From positions 62,001-126,000 of the forward strand of contig NZ_JAIVFT010000008.1 in assembly GCF_020829665.1 (NCBI RefSeq): a stretch of 64,000 nucleotides of DNA. The letters are read 5' to 3'. Under the pieces are notes generated by a model. That model was not told the origin of the DNA. It was given only the letters and a program-made list of their open reading frames with translations, and ran no database searches. The stretch is from Nostoc sp. CHAB 5824. GTDB taxonomy: Bacteria > Cyanobacteriota > Cyanobacteriia > Cyanobacteriales > Nostocaceae. Numbering within the stretch: position 1 is the stretch's first letter; the number at the start of each line of letters is the position of its first letter. Below, piece by piece: positions 35,332-44,400 of this stretch. The position numbers and the translations under genes were made by a program.

Positions 35332-37176
35332 TTGCCTGCACCTTATCATAAGAGTTTTGTTATAGTGTCTTCCCCCTCGTTCAAATCTCTAATAGACCTC
35401 CTGAGCGATCGCGCTCAAAAACAACCCGATAATCAAGTTTTCACATTTCTCAAAGATGGGGAAATTGAGTCAGATTGCCTTACCTATCAAACCCTCGATG
35501 GACAGGCTCGTGCTATTGCTGCTAGTCTCCAGTCCGTCACTTCAGTTGGCGAACGCGTTTTATTAGTTTATCCTTTCAACGCTTCTCTGGAGTTTATTGC
35601 AGCCTTGTTTGGCTGCTTCTATGCTGGCGCGATCGCCATACCTACAAGACCGCCTCAAAATACAGAAGAATGTGCAGATTTTGGCTTTCGCATCCAAGAA
35701 TGTCAAGTGGGTATTGCTCTGACTTGTGGCGCACTCATAGATAAGTTACAGAATTCATGGTTAGAGTGGTTGGCTGAATCTTTGGATCGTCCACAACTGT
35801 CTTGGATAGCCACGGATCTAATTTCATTGGATACTGGCTCTAACTGGCAAAAAAGAGAGATTGATCGTGATGCGATCGCTTATTTCCAATACACCTCTGG
35901 TTCAACAGGTATTCCCAAAGCAGTGACAATTTCCCACAGTAATGTGTTGCAAAACTGCGCCAATTTTCAGCAGATATTTCCTACTCTTGATTTTCGAGGG
36001 TTGAATTGGCTGCCTTTAACCCATGACATGGGTTTGGTCGCTGGCATTATGCAAACCATTTATGCTGGAGCCTGTACTGCTTTAATGTCACCAATAGCCG
36101 TTTTTCAAAACCCCAGTCGTTGGCTCAAGGCGATCTCAACCCATAAAGCAACCATCAGTGGAGGCCCTAATTTTATCTACGATCTCTGCGTGCAAAGAGT
36201 TAAACCAGAACAAATCACAAATCTCGATTTGAGTAGTTGGGAAATCGCCGGGAATGCGGCTGAACCTATACGACCTGAAACACTGGAAAATTTTACAGCC
36301 TTATTTGCACCTTATGGCTTTCGACGAGAGGCATTTTATTTATCTTATGGCATGGCGGAAGCAACTTTAGGGATCTCTGGAGGTGCTGTAAAAGAGCGAT
36401 CAGCTATTCAGTTTGTGGATGAGCAAGCCTTGGAACAGAATCGAGTTGTGATGGTAGCAGAAGGGCAACCTGGGGCGCGAAGGCTGATTAGTTGCGGTCA
36501 TCCGTGGCCGGGAAACCGGGTGATAATTGTTAACCCAAAGACTCTGACTCCTTGTTTATCTGATGGTGTCGGCGAAATTTGGGTGCAAGGCGCTGGGCTG
36601 AGTCGCAGTTATTGGCATCGACCCGAAGAAACTGAGCAAACCTTCCAAGCTTATTTGTCAGATGGTAGTAAAGACGCCTTTTTAAGAACTGGAGATTTAG
36701 GTTTTCTTTACAACAACCAATTGTTTATTACTGGTCGTCTCAAAGACATGATGATTTTTTGGGGACGCAACTTCTATCCTCAAACTCTAGAGCAAACCTC
36801 AGAAAATAGCCATCCAGCATTATCAGCTAATGCCAGCGCCGCTTTTTCAGTGGATGTGAATGGAGAGGAAAGACTGGTAATTGCTCAAGAAGTCGATCGC
36901 CACGCCCTCCGCAAGTTGAATTCTGAGCAGATTGCAGAGATAATTGGTGCTATTCGTCAAACTATGGTGATGCAGCATTTGGTCGAAGTTTATGCGATCG
37001 CCCTTTTAAAACCTGCTACTCTTCCTAAAACCTTAAGCGGCAAAGTGCAACGCCGTCGCTGTCGAGATCAGTTTTTAGCAGGCACATTAACGGTTATTGA
37101 ACAATGGTTTTGCCCGATATCGGAGCGATTAGATCCGACTGATTTGACTAGTTTACCAGGGATTCAAGAAGCTTGA
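35332..37176 (+). CDS. Fatty acyl-AMP ligase (FAAL), stand-alone
   Basis: A 614-aa adenylating enzyme. Motif YFQYTSGSTGIPKAVTISHS (about 183-202), WLPLTHDMGL (about 226), YGMAEATLG (about 339), and FLRTGDLGFLYNNQLFITGR (about 442-461) with the FAAL-type linker and C-terminus KTLSGKVQRRRC. FAALs activate fatty acids as acyl-AMP and pass them to a carrier protein rather than CoA. No carrier domain is attached and no free carrier gene is seen nearby, so it may load the carrier in the FAAL-AOS fusion or one encoded elsewhere. The start is TTG 35332 or GTG 35365; no ATG fits. It is followed 13 bp later by a glycosyltransferase. Confidence 0.88.
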   Translation: MPAPYHKSFVIVSSPSFKSLIDLLSDRAQKQPDNQVFTFLKDGEIESDCLTYQTLDGQARAIAASLQSVTSVGERVLLVYPFNASLEFIAALFGCFYAGAIAIPTRPPQNTEECADFGFRIQECQVGIALTCGALIDKLQNSWLEWLAESLDRPQLSWIATDLISLDTGSNWQKREIDRDAIAYFQYTSGSTGIPKAVTISHSNVLQNCANFQQIFPTLDFRGLNWLPLTHDMGLVAGIMQTIYAGACTALMSPIAVFQNPSRWLKAISTHKATISGGPNFIYDLCVQRVKPEQITNLDLSSWEIAGNAAEPIRPETLENFTALFAPYGFRREAFYLSYGMAEATLGISGGAVKERSAIQFVDEQALEQNRVVMVAEGQPGARRLISCGHPWPGNRVIIVNPKTLTPCLSDGVGEIWVQGAGLSRSYWHRPEETEQTFQAYLSDGSKDAFLRTGDLGFLYNNQLFITGRLKDMMIFWGRNFYPQTLEQTSENSHPALSANASAAFSVDVNGEERLVIAQEVDRHALRKLNSEQIAEIIGAIRQTMVMQHLVEVYAIALLKPATLPKTLSGKVQRRRCRDQFLAGTLTVIEQWFCPISERLDPTDLTSLPGIQEA

Positions 37177-37189
37177 TTGCACACATTAT

Positions 37190-38500
37190 ATGTCTGATGC
37201 TGCCAAAATTAAAATTTTGATTGTCTATGAGCGATCGGGAATGGGTCATGAAGTCATGGCTAATATTCTCGCCAAGGAAATCCTACAGAATAGTCATTTT
37301 GAAACCCTCAGCTACACCATAACTGAATTACTGCAAGACCCTTTGAGCGAACTATTGACAAAAACCTGGGTTAGTGCGTGGAATTTCTTAATATCCCATA
37401 ACTGGATCGAGTTGGCAGATATACTAATTAATTATTTGATGCGCTTGATCTTATTGCCTATCGGTGAGGTTATCTCAGTTGCAGCCATGCACCAAACTTT
37501 AGACCAAATTGCGCCAGATATTCTAATTTGCACTGCCGATACTGCTGGTAAATGCTTGGGTAGTTGGGCTAAAGAAAAGCAAATTCCCTTTTTTCTCGTA
37601 ATTACAGATTTGTCTGTTTTTATAGATTTAGTTTCCCCAGATGCTACCCATATTTGTTATTTCCCGGAAACTGTGAACGCTGTACAGAGTTTCCCTTTTA
37701 CACTTACTTATTGGTCTTATGAGTTAACCCGTTCCAGCAGATTGTCTGAGCAAATCTGGTTTATTGGTAGATACCTTTATGATTTTGTGATTTGCTACCC
37801 ACAGAATAGAATATATCGAAATATAGATAAAGATTACAAACCTCAAAATCAGGCTTGTTGCGAGGTAATCGGGCCCTTGCGTGAAGCCAAGCATTTTAAA
37901 ATTAGAGAGCGAAAAACACTACGCGATCGCTTTGAACTATCCTCTACTGATATTTGTATTTTGATTGTTAGTGGCAGTTTCGGCGGCAACTTTTGTACAA
38001 AATATCTGAGATATTTACAAAGCCTATTTTTAGACTCCTTAGTTGTGATAGTAGCTTGCGGTCGAGATGAAAATCTGCGGATAAAAATCGAGCAGATGGC
38101 TGGACAAAAGCAAAATTACAAAGTGCGAACACCTACGGTGCGCGAGACGCGAACGCTAGGTTTTGTAGATAATCTCGATGAATGGATGTCTGCTGTAGAT
38201 ATTATTCTGGCTCGTCCTTCAGCAGGTATTTTATTAGAAGCAATGCTTGCTCGTACACCATTGCTGCTTCCTAGACAAGCAGCAGCTAACGACCGCGGAG
38301 CTATTAGCTTTGTCGAAAAATATCAATTAGGTGAGTGCTTTAGCGATCGCCAGGATTTGAATTTGAAAATAAGGCGTTTGCTAGACGAAAAAGAACTGTA
38401 CCAAAATCGGATCGATGCATTACTCAAAAATTATCCATCGACCTTTGAAGAACAAAGTGCAACCTTGTGCAGAATCTTGCTGCGATCGCTTGAGAGTTAA
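37190..38500 (+). CDS. MGDG-synthase-like glycosyltransferase 1
   Basis: A 436-aa GT-B enzyme. The N-terminus ERSGMGHEVMANILAKEI matches the acceptor-side motif of MGDG synthases (GxGH), and the C-terminal nucleotide-sugar half has VSGSFGG (about 263) and RPSAGILLEAMLARTPLLL (about 343-361). Such enzymes put a sugar on diacylglycerol or similar lipids at the membrane surface. It forms an operon with the FAAL. A dispersed repeat of about 27 bp inserted in frame (38131-38157) adds about eight residues, TPTVRETR, without breaking the gene. Confidence 0.82.
   Translation: MSDAAKIKILIVYERSGMGHEVMANILAKEILQNSHFETLSYTITELLQDPLSELLTKTWVSAWNFLISHNWIELADILINYLMRLILLPIGEVISVAAMHQTLDQIAPDILICTADTAGKCLGSWAKEKQIPFFLVITDLSVFIDLVSPDATHICYFPETVNAVQSFPFTLTYWSYELTRSSRLSEQIWFIGRYLYDFVICYPQNRIYRNIDKDYKPQNQACCEVIGPLREAKHFKIRERKTLRDRFELSSTDICILIVSGSFGGNFCTKYLRYLQSLFLDSLVVIVACGRDENLRIKIEQMAGQKQNYKVRTPTVRETRTLGFVDNLDEWMSAVDIILARPSAGILLEAMLARTPLLLPRQAAANDRGAISFVEKYQLGECFSDRQDLNLKIRRLLDEKELYQNRIDALLKNYPSTFEEQSATLCRILLRSLES
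38131..38157. repeat. Short repeat inserted in frame in a glycosyltransferase gene
   Basis: ACCTACGGTGCGCGAGACGC followed by GAACGCT interrupts what would read NYKV-RTLGFVDN; GCGAAC(A/G)C flanks both sides of the insert. Its Arg-rich product and similarity to Nostoc intergenic repeats (ACGAGACGCTACGC-type at 57149) mark it as an insertion. Confidence 0.6.
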
Positions 38501-38629
38501 AGGACTGACGTGAGGACATTTTAATAATAATATTAGTTAAGCAACAACTCTCTAAAAAGTTTATTTTTTTGCTTTATTTAACTGTATTAAGAAATAACTG
38601 ATTAAATGTATTTAAGATAACACTAACTT

Positions 38630-39784
38630 TTAATTTGTATCCAGAATGCCCTGTAAAGTATCAGTAACTTCAAATACAGCTTGGTTTTGAATAGCTGCAA
38701 GATTTGCCTTGTAGCGAAGCCAATTCTCAGGTTTTAAGAGTTCCTCAACGGCTGGAACAATCTTGCGAAAACTTTTAATTGCCATACCAACTTGTTTCTC
38801 TAATATCCACTCAGCATTGTATTTTTCATTGATGAGTGTTGAATAATTACGTTCGACAATCACAGGTAAATTCATGACCATCGCTTCACTAATACTAATA
38901 GAACCAGGTTTGCCAATAAAAAAATCAGCCAAACTCATGAAATATGGCACTTCATCAGTAAAACCTTGTACGTGCTGTCTTAACTGAGTTGGACGTTCTT
39001 GTAATGCTTGGGCAAGTTTCTGATTATAACCGCACAGAAAAATCAACTGCACTCGATCGCTGATACAATCTAAATATTGGGCAATCTTGAGCATTGTTGC
39101 ACAACCTTTACCGCCAAACAAAACAATTCCCGTTACTCGGTCTGGATCTAATCCTAAACGCTGTCTTTCTAAACGGCGATCGCTAGACATCGGTTGATAG
39201 AAACGAGGATGTACAATCATTCCTGAAGTTTGTACAATGTATTCTTCTGATACACCTAAAGAACGCGCTTGCTCAGTAGCGCGATCGGTTCCACAGATTA
39301 AGTAACTTTTAGTTTTAGGTTCTATCCAGAAATGCGGAGGATTATCTGCAAAATCAGTCATGATTGTAACCATTGGAGTGTTGACTTTAACTCGTTGCAG
39401 ACTGTCCCAAATTGCTCGGTTATACAGGGGAATTAAAGAAATGACTAAATCCGGGGGAGGTTGCTGTCGCCAATGTTGTTCGCCCAATTTGACACCAATC
39501 GGATGCAATATGCGAATGAAAAACTTATCAAGAAACATCATCACTGGATGTAGCCATGTCCAATCTGCACCGATCATCTGGTTGTAGAGTTCATTACCGT
39601 CTGAACCGAACAGCTTTTTGTAGGGGTCTAGCGGCTCTGATAGTTGACCGATATCTGTTACAGTGATTTGCCAAGGTCGTTTTTGTTGTTGTGCGATCGC
39701 ACTTAAAGCTTTTAGGGTAGCGTAGTGACCTCCACCTGCATTGAGTGTAAAAATATGCACTGAAAAGGTTTTTTCATAACTCAT
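38630..39784 (-). CDS. MGDG-synthase-like glycosyltransferase 2
   Basis: A 384-aa GT-B protein. FTLNAGGGHYATLKAL (about 12-27) is the MGDG-synthase N-terminal motif; FGGKGCATMLKIA and GKPGSISISEAMVMNLPVIV (about 291-310) are the GT28 nucleotide-sugar site. It is convergent with glycosyltransferase 1. Two related enzymes at one locus suggest a disaccharide head group or two alternative sugars. Acceptor unknown. Confidence 0.85.
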   Translation of the reverse strand: MSYEKTFSVHIFTLNAGGGHYATLKALSAIAQQQKRPWQITVTDIGQLSEPLDPYKKLFGSDGNELYNQMIGADWTWLHPVMMFLDKFFIRILHPIGVKLGEQHWRQQPPPDLVISLIPLYNRAIWDSLQRVKVNTPMVTIMTDFADNPPHFWIEPKTKSYLICGTDRATEQARSLGVSEEYIVQTSGMIVHPRFYQPMSSDRRLERQRLGLDPDRVTGIVLFGGKGCATMLKIAQYLDCISDRVQLIFLCGYNQKLAQALQERPTQLRQHVQGFTDEVPYFMSLADFFIGKPGSISISEAMVMNLPVIVERNYSTLINEKYNAEWILEKQVGMAIKSFRKIVPAVEELLKPENWLRYKANLAAIQNQAVFEVTDTLQGILDTN

Positions 39785-40201
39785 AATTAATCCAAATGTA
39801 ACTGTGAGATTTGGTAACGCAGTAACTTACGGCGTGCAAGCGATGTCTATAAGTCTTTAACCGGACATGATAAGCTATTACGCTTTTAAATTACACAGTC
39901 ACTTCCTAAGTTCGTTGACCGCTGACGGTTAACTGTCAACAGTCAACAGCCAACACGAAAAGATGTGCAAGTTAAATGCGCGACAGCTTATTAGCCAGCG
40001 TTTGTGTCTATTTTGCCATTATTGCTCTCAATAACGGAATAAAGACAAAAAGTGACCAATAATTCAGATTTTCATTGACTATGAACTCAAAATCATTAGC
40101 AGGGGTTGCTACTGCATTCCCTGGTGATTCCAGCTTTGAATCGGTTGAATGGCTGGCATCGGCTTTGTTGTGGCCAACGTTAGAAAGTTTGATGGTTGTA
40201 G
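39785..40201. other. Spacer with an inverted repeat and a possible small ORF
   Basis: A GTTGACT-family inverted repeat lies at about 39912-39952 (GTTGACCGCTGACGGTTAAC against AACAGTCAACAGCCAAC). From ATG 40081 a 50-codon frame (MNSKSLAGVATAFPGDSSFE...) runs to 40233, overlapping the next gene; it may be the decayed front part of a gene. No family recognised. Confidence 0.5.
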
Positions 40202-40507
40202 ATGAACATAGGAATAATCGAGTCTTACAATAGCGGATTTCTAGAGGTTGTACCAGAGGGTGAAGACAGTGACTATTGGCAGATTGCAGCTATACATATT
40301 AATGGCCAAGCCTACTGCCCTACCCCTCGGCTTTATCGTTCAGAAAAAGTGGCATTAGCAAAAGCTGCACAAATTTATGATTGGCTAGCTGACCATGAAG
40401 GAAAAATTTGTAACGGGGCTTACAACTGCTCTGAATTGAAACTCATCTTATGGCAGCAACCAAAAGTGTGCTCAGAAGCAGAAGTTATCGACGGTGGCTC
40501 AACTTAG
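40202..40507 (+). CDS. Small hypothetical protein
   Basis: A 101-aa soluble protein, MNIGIIESYNSGFLEVVPEG onward, with an aromatic/Cys-containing middle (HINGQAYCPTPRLY, CNGAYNCSELKLIL). Composition looks real and the start has no strong ribosome binding site. I know no function; small proteins with this opening occur widely in Nostocales. It has no obvious link to the lipid genes around it. Confidence 0.5.
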   Translation: MNIGIIESYNSGFLEVVPEGEDSDYWQIAAIHINGQAYCPTPRLYRSEKVALAKAAQIYDWLADHEGKICNGAYNCSELKLILWQQPKVCSEAEVIDGGST

Positions 40508-40572
40508 CCGTTAATATTTTGGGCATTTTCCAAAAATTTCATGTATTAAATTAACTGTAGCATTATTAGCAA

Positions 40573-41400
40573 TTACTCATTATTATCGGGTTTACTGATG
40601 TTGCGCGATCGCCCTACAATGCGATCGCAATACCATTGCAATATGGGAGCAAAAAGGCTGTGAAACCGCATCAGTAAAAACATTTCTCTTCCTGGTGTAA
40701 TTACAAACAGTTTTCGTTTCACTCCCAATAAAATATCAAAGGCGACCTTCTCTGCTGTCATAATTTGGGCAGATTGGGTAATCAGTTTTGTTTCGATTGG
40801 CTTAGTTTTATTTTCGGCTGCCAATTGAGGTGTATCGGTATCTGGTGGGTAAACAATGGAAATGTAGATACCTGCGGTTTTGAGTTCGCCCCGTAGCGAC
40901 TCAGCTAATCCTCGCACAGCAAATTTACTGGGACTATAGGGGGTATAACCGTATAAACCAATTAATCCGGCTCCCGAAGAAATTACGACAATATGACCTT
41001 TTCCCTGCTCTATCATGCTGCGTAAGACAGCCTTGATACAATAAAGAGTTCCAAAGTAATTGATCGCCATTGTTTGTTCAAAAATCGCCATAGGTAGTTC
41101 TGCAAAATACCCTGGATGGGCAATGCCAGCAGAGGTAATCAATAAGTCCGGTACACCTAGCCCAATAATGGCAGATGCGATCGCACTTTCCACTTGTTCG
41201 CGTTGAGATACATCTGCGGAAATAACTAATATTTGCTGATTGCGATGGGTTTTAAAGGTTTCAAGTTCTGCTTTGGTAGAGTTGAGCTTAGTCTGAGTAC
41301 GAGCAATGATGGAGATACTACTACCAGATTCCACCAGAAGTTTGGCGATCGCTTTACCAATACCACTGGAACCACCAGTAATAATTGCATGTTTATACAT
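40573..41400 (-). CDS. 3-ketodihydrosphingosine reductase-like SDR
   Basis: A 275-aa classical SDR. Cofactor motif TGGSSGIGKAIA (residues 8-19), NADPH-preferring Arg in IARTQTK, ITSAGIAHPG (NAG-type), catalytic Ser in VISSGAG and YSPSKFAVRG (Tyr/Lys). The telling part is YPPDTDTPQLAAENKTKPIE, T (about 193-213), which closely follows the signature of eukaryotic KDSR/Tsc10, enzymes that reduce 3-ketosphinganine to sphinganine. A hydrophobic segment lies near the C-terminus, as in KDSR. The ATG overlaps the end of the FAAL-AOS gene by 8 bp, so the two proteins are made together: the synthase product should be its substrate. Confidence 0.85.
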   Translation of the reverse strand: MYKHAIITGGSSGIGKAIAKLLVESGSSISIIARTQTKLNSTKAELETFKTHRNQQILVISADVSQREQVESAIASAIIGLGVPDLLITSAGIAHPGYFAELPMAIFEQTMAINYFGTLYCIKAVLRSMIEQGKGHIVVISSGAGLIGLYGYTPYSPSKFAVRGLAESLRGELKTAGIYISIVYPPDTDTPQLAAENKTKPIETKLITQSAQIMTAEKVAFDILLGVKRKLFVITPGREMFLLMRFHSLFAPILQWYCDRIVGRSRNISKPDNNE

Positions 41401-44400
41401 CTTCTATTCTATGGGGTACTTGGGTAAATGCAACTGCCAAGGCAGCGATCGTGGTGTTAATCTGTTCTTCTGTGTGAAGACAACTCATAAAAAATCGCAG
41501 ACGTGCAGCATGGTTGGCGACGGCTGGATAAATAATTGGTTGAACGTTAATACCTGCTTGGAAGAGGAAATGAGAAAGCTGAATACAGGTTAAAGAATTC
41601 CCCACGACAATAGGAATAATTGGAGAATTTTGGCTTGTGGCTGTATTCCAACCCTGAGTTTTAGCCAGTTTTAAAAAGTATTGCGATCGCTGTTGTAAGA
41701 TTTTCACTCGTGTGGGTTCAGCCTTAAGTAAACGCAAGGCTGTTAAAGCGGCGGCGGTATTGGCGGGGGATAATCCCACACTGTAAACAAAACCAGGGGC
41801 AGTGTATTTTAAATAATTCACCAAGGCTTTAGACCCGGCAATATATCCCCCACAACTGGCGAAAGCTTTACTGAGAGTTCCCATCCACAAATCCACATCG
41901 GTTGGCTGCACACCAAAAAACTCACCAATACCCCGCCCCTGCTGACCCAGTATCCCAATAGAATGAGCTTCGTCTACCATGAGTAAGGCTTTGTGCCGTT
42001 GCTTCAACTCAACAAATTGAGGCAAGTCCGGGATATCCCCATCCATGCTATAAATGCCTTCAATGACAATCAGAACTCGCCGATAATGTTGACGTTGGTC
42101 TTGTAGCATCTCATCTAGGGCTTGCCAATCATTGTGGGGAAAAGGCACAGTTTTAGCACCGGATAAAGCACAGCCTTGCAAAATACTATTGTGACTCAGG
42201 GCATCATAAAAGATTAAATCCTGGGAATTAAACAGGTGTCCAATGGTAGTAACATTGGTTGCATGACCGCTAACGTAAACAATGCAGTCTTCTACGCCAA
42301 GAAACTCTGCAATTTCTTGTTCTAGTTCTTGATGTAGAAGACGTTCACCTGATGCCAAACGGCTAGCACCAACCGATGTACCATAGCGATCAATCGCAGC
42401 TTTAGCTGCTGCGGAAACTGCCGGATCTCCTGAGAAGCCCAAATAGTTGTAGGTGGAATAATTAATCAGTGTACGTCCTTGAACTTGAGTGCAATCCTTA
42501 GTTAGGGATTCCTGCATCTGAAAATAAGGATTGGAAATTTCCAAAGTTTGAATGTGGGTTAATCGTTGCTGGAGTTGTGTATATTCTGGAAAACACTCAA
42601 ATTGGTAATATTCGGGTGGAATTTCAGTCAAAGGCTGGTCATTGTGGTGAGCGAGTTCTTGAGTGAGATACTGTGCTAAAGTGGCGATCGCTTCAAATGT
42701 TTGCAGTGTAGAAATGTTGAGCAAATACCCTGACCAAGCCTCCAGGTCTTGGATGAATTTTGCCACTTGAATAGAATCCAAACCATAGGTTTCAAAAGAT
42801 TCCTTCTGGTCAATAGATTGTCGGGGAATATTCAATTTTGCAGCTAACCATTGGGATATCCAATCTTGGATTGACTCTACACTATACGGCTGAGAATACT
42901 TGTCTAGGTTAATCGGTTGAGGAATATCTATCGCTGAGTTTACAGATGACAAACTACCCACCAAGAAATTCTCCCGACAGACAAAGCGTTGAATCTTGCC
43001 ACTGGAGGTTTTGGGGAGAGTTCCGGGTTTTAGCAGTAAGACTCGATAAACTTGGAGATCGTGTTCCCTTAAGACTTCTTTTCTAATAGCTTTCACAACT
43101 TCGTCAACATTGAGATTCCGCAGATAAGTTCGCTTCACTTCACAAACAATAATTAGGCGTAGGCGTAGCCCGTCGTAGACATCGCTTCCATCCATCTCCA
43201 CAGTAAAGGCTGCACTACTGTGAAAGCCTAATCCTGGGTGGCTAGTCTCCACTGTTTGTTCAATGTCTTGAGGATAGTGATTCCGTCCTCGAATCACTAA
43301 CAAATCCTTGAGACGACCTGTAATAAATAACCCTGCTTCATCCTCCCAAAACCCTAAATCTCCGGTTCGCAAAAACGGGCCTTCTCCCGTATCAGCCAGA
43401 TAAGCGCCAAATGTTTTCTGAGTTTCCTCAGTTCGATTCCAATATCCCTGTGTTACACTCTCACCAGCAACCCAGATTTCTCCTACTTGCCCTGCTTCAC
43501 ATTTAGTTAATGAAACTGGATTGGCGATCGCTACAATTTGATTCAACCAGGGATGACCGCAACTAACTAGTTTCCGGTCGGCTCTATCGGCATCGGTTGC
43601 GGTGCAGCTAACTACTTGGTTTTGCTCTAAAGCCTTGGCATCGCAAACCTTGATGGTCGGTACTTCTGCTTTCTTTACTCCAGTTACTAGCAGGGTCGTC
43701 TCTGCCATTCCATAGCAGGTTTGAAAGGTTCTGGGGCGAAATCCGTAGGGCGAAAATAGCTTGTTAAAGGACTCTATAGTTTCCGCTTGAATGGGTTCGC
43801 CACCATTGAGGGCGATTTCCCAACTGCTGAGGTCGAGGTTCTCTAATTGTTCTGGCTTAATCTTTTGGATGCAGAGTTCATAGGCAAAGCTAGGCCCTCC
43901 ACTAACTGTTGCTTTGTAAGTTGAAATTCCCTTTAACCAACGAATCGGGTTTTGCAGGAATGCCATTGGTGGCATGAATATTACAGGAAATCCCGCAGAT
44001 AGAGGTTGGAGTATGCCTCCGACTAATCCCATGTCATGGTAAGGCGGCAACCAAGAGAACCCAAGACTTTCGCTGGTTTCTTCAAAGCATTGCCGGATTA
44101 CATTACAGTTGTGGATCAAATTGCCGTGGGAAACCATTACTCCTTTGGGAGTACCAGTTGAACCAGAGGTGTACTGTAATAATGCTAGGGTATTGGGTTC
44201 CACGGCTACAGGGGTGAAGTCATCAGCTGTTGTTGCTACGCTATCAGTGAAAACCCAACGTGACTGCGTGAAGGCGGGTTCTTCCACTCCATTTTGCTCA
44301 ATGAGTTGGAACATATCTGCGGTGGTTAATAACAAGGTAGCCTGAGCATCTCGAATAATTGCTTGCAATCGAGATAGTTTTTGATTTCGTTTGGGTGGAT

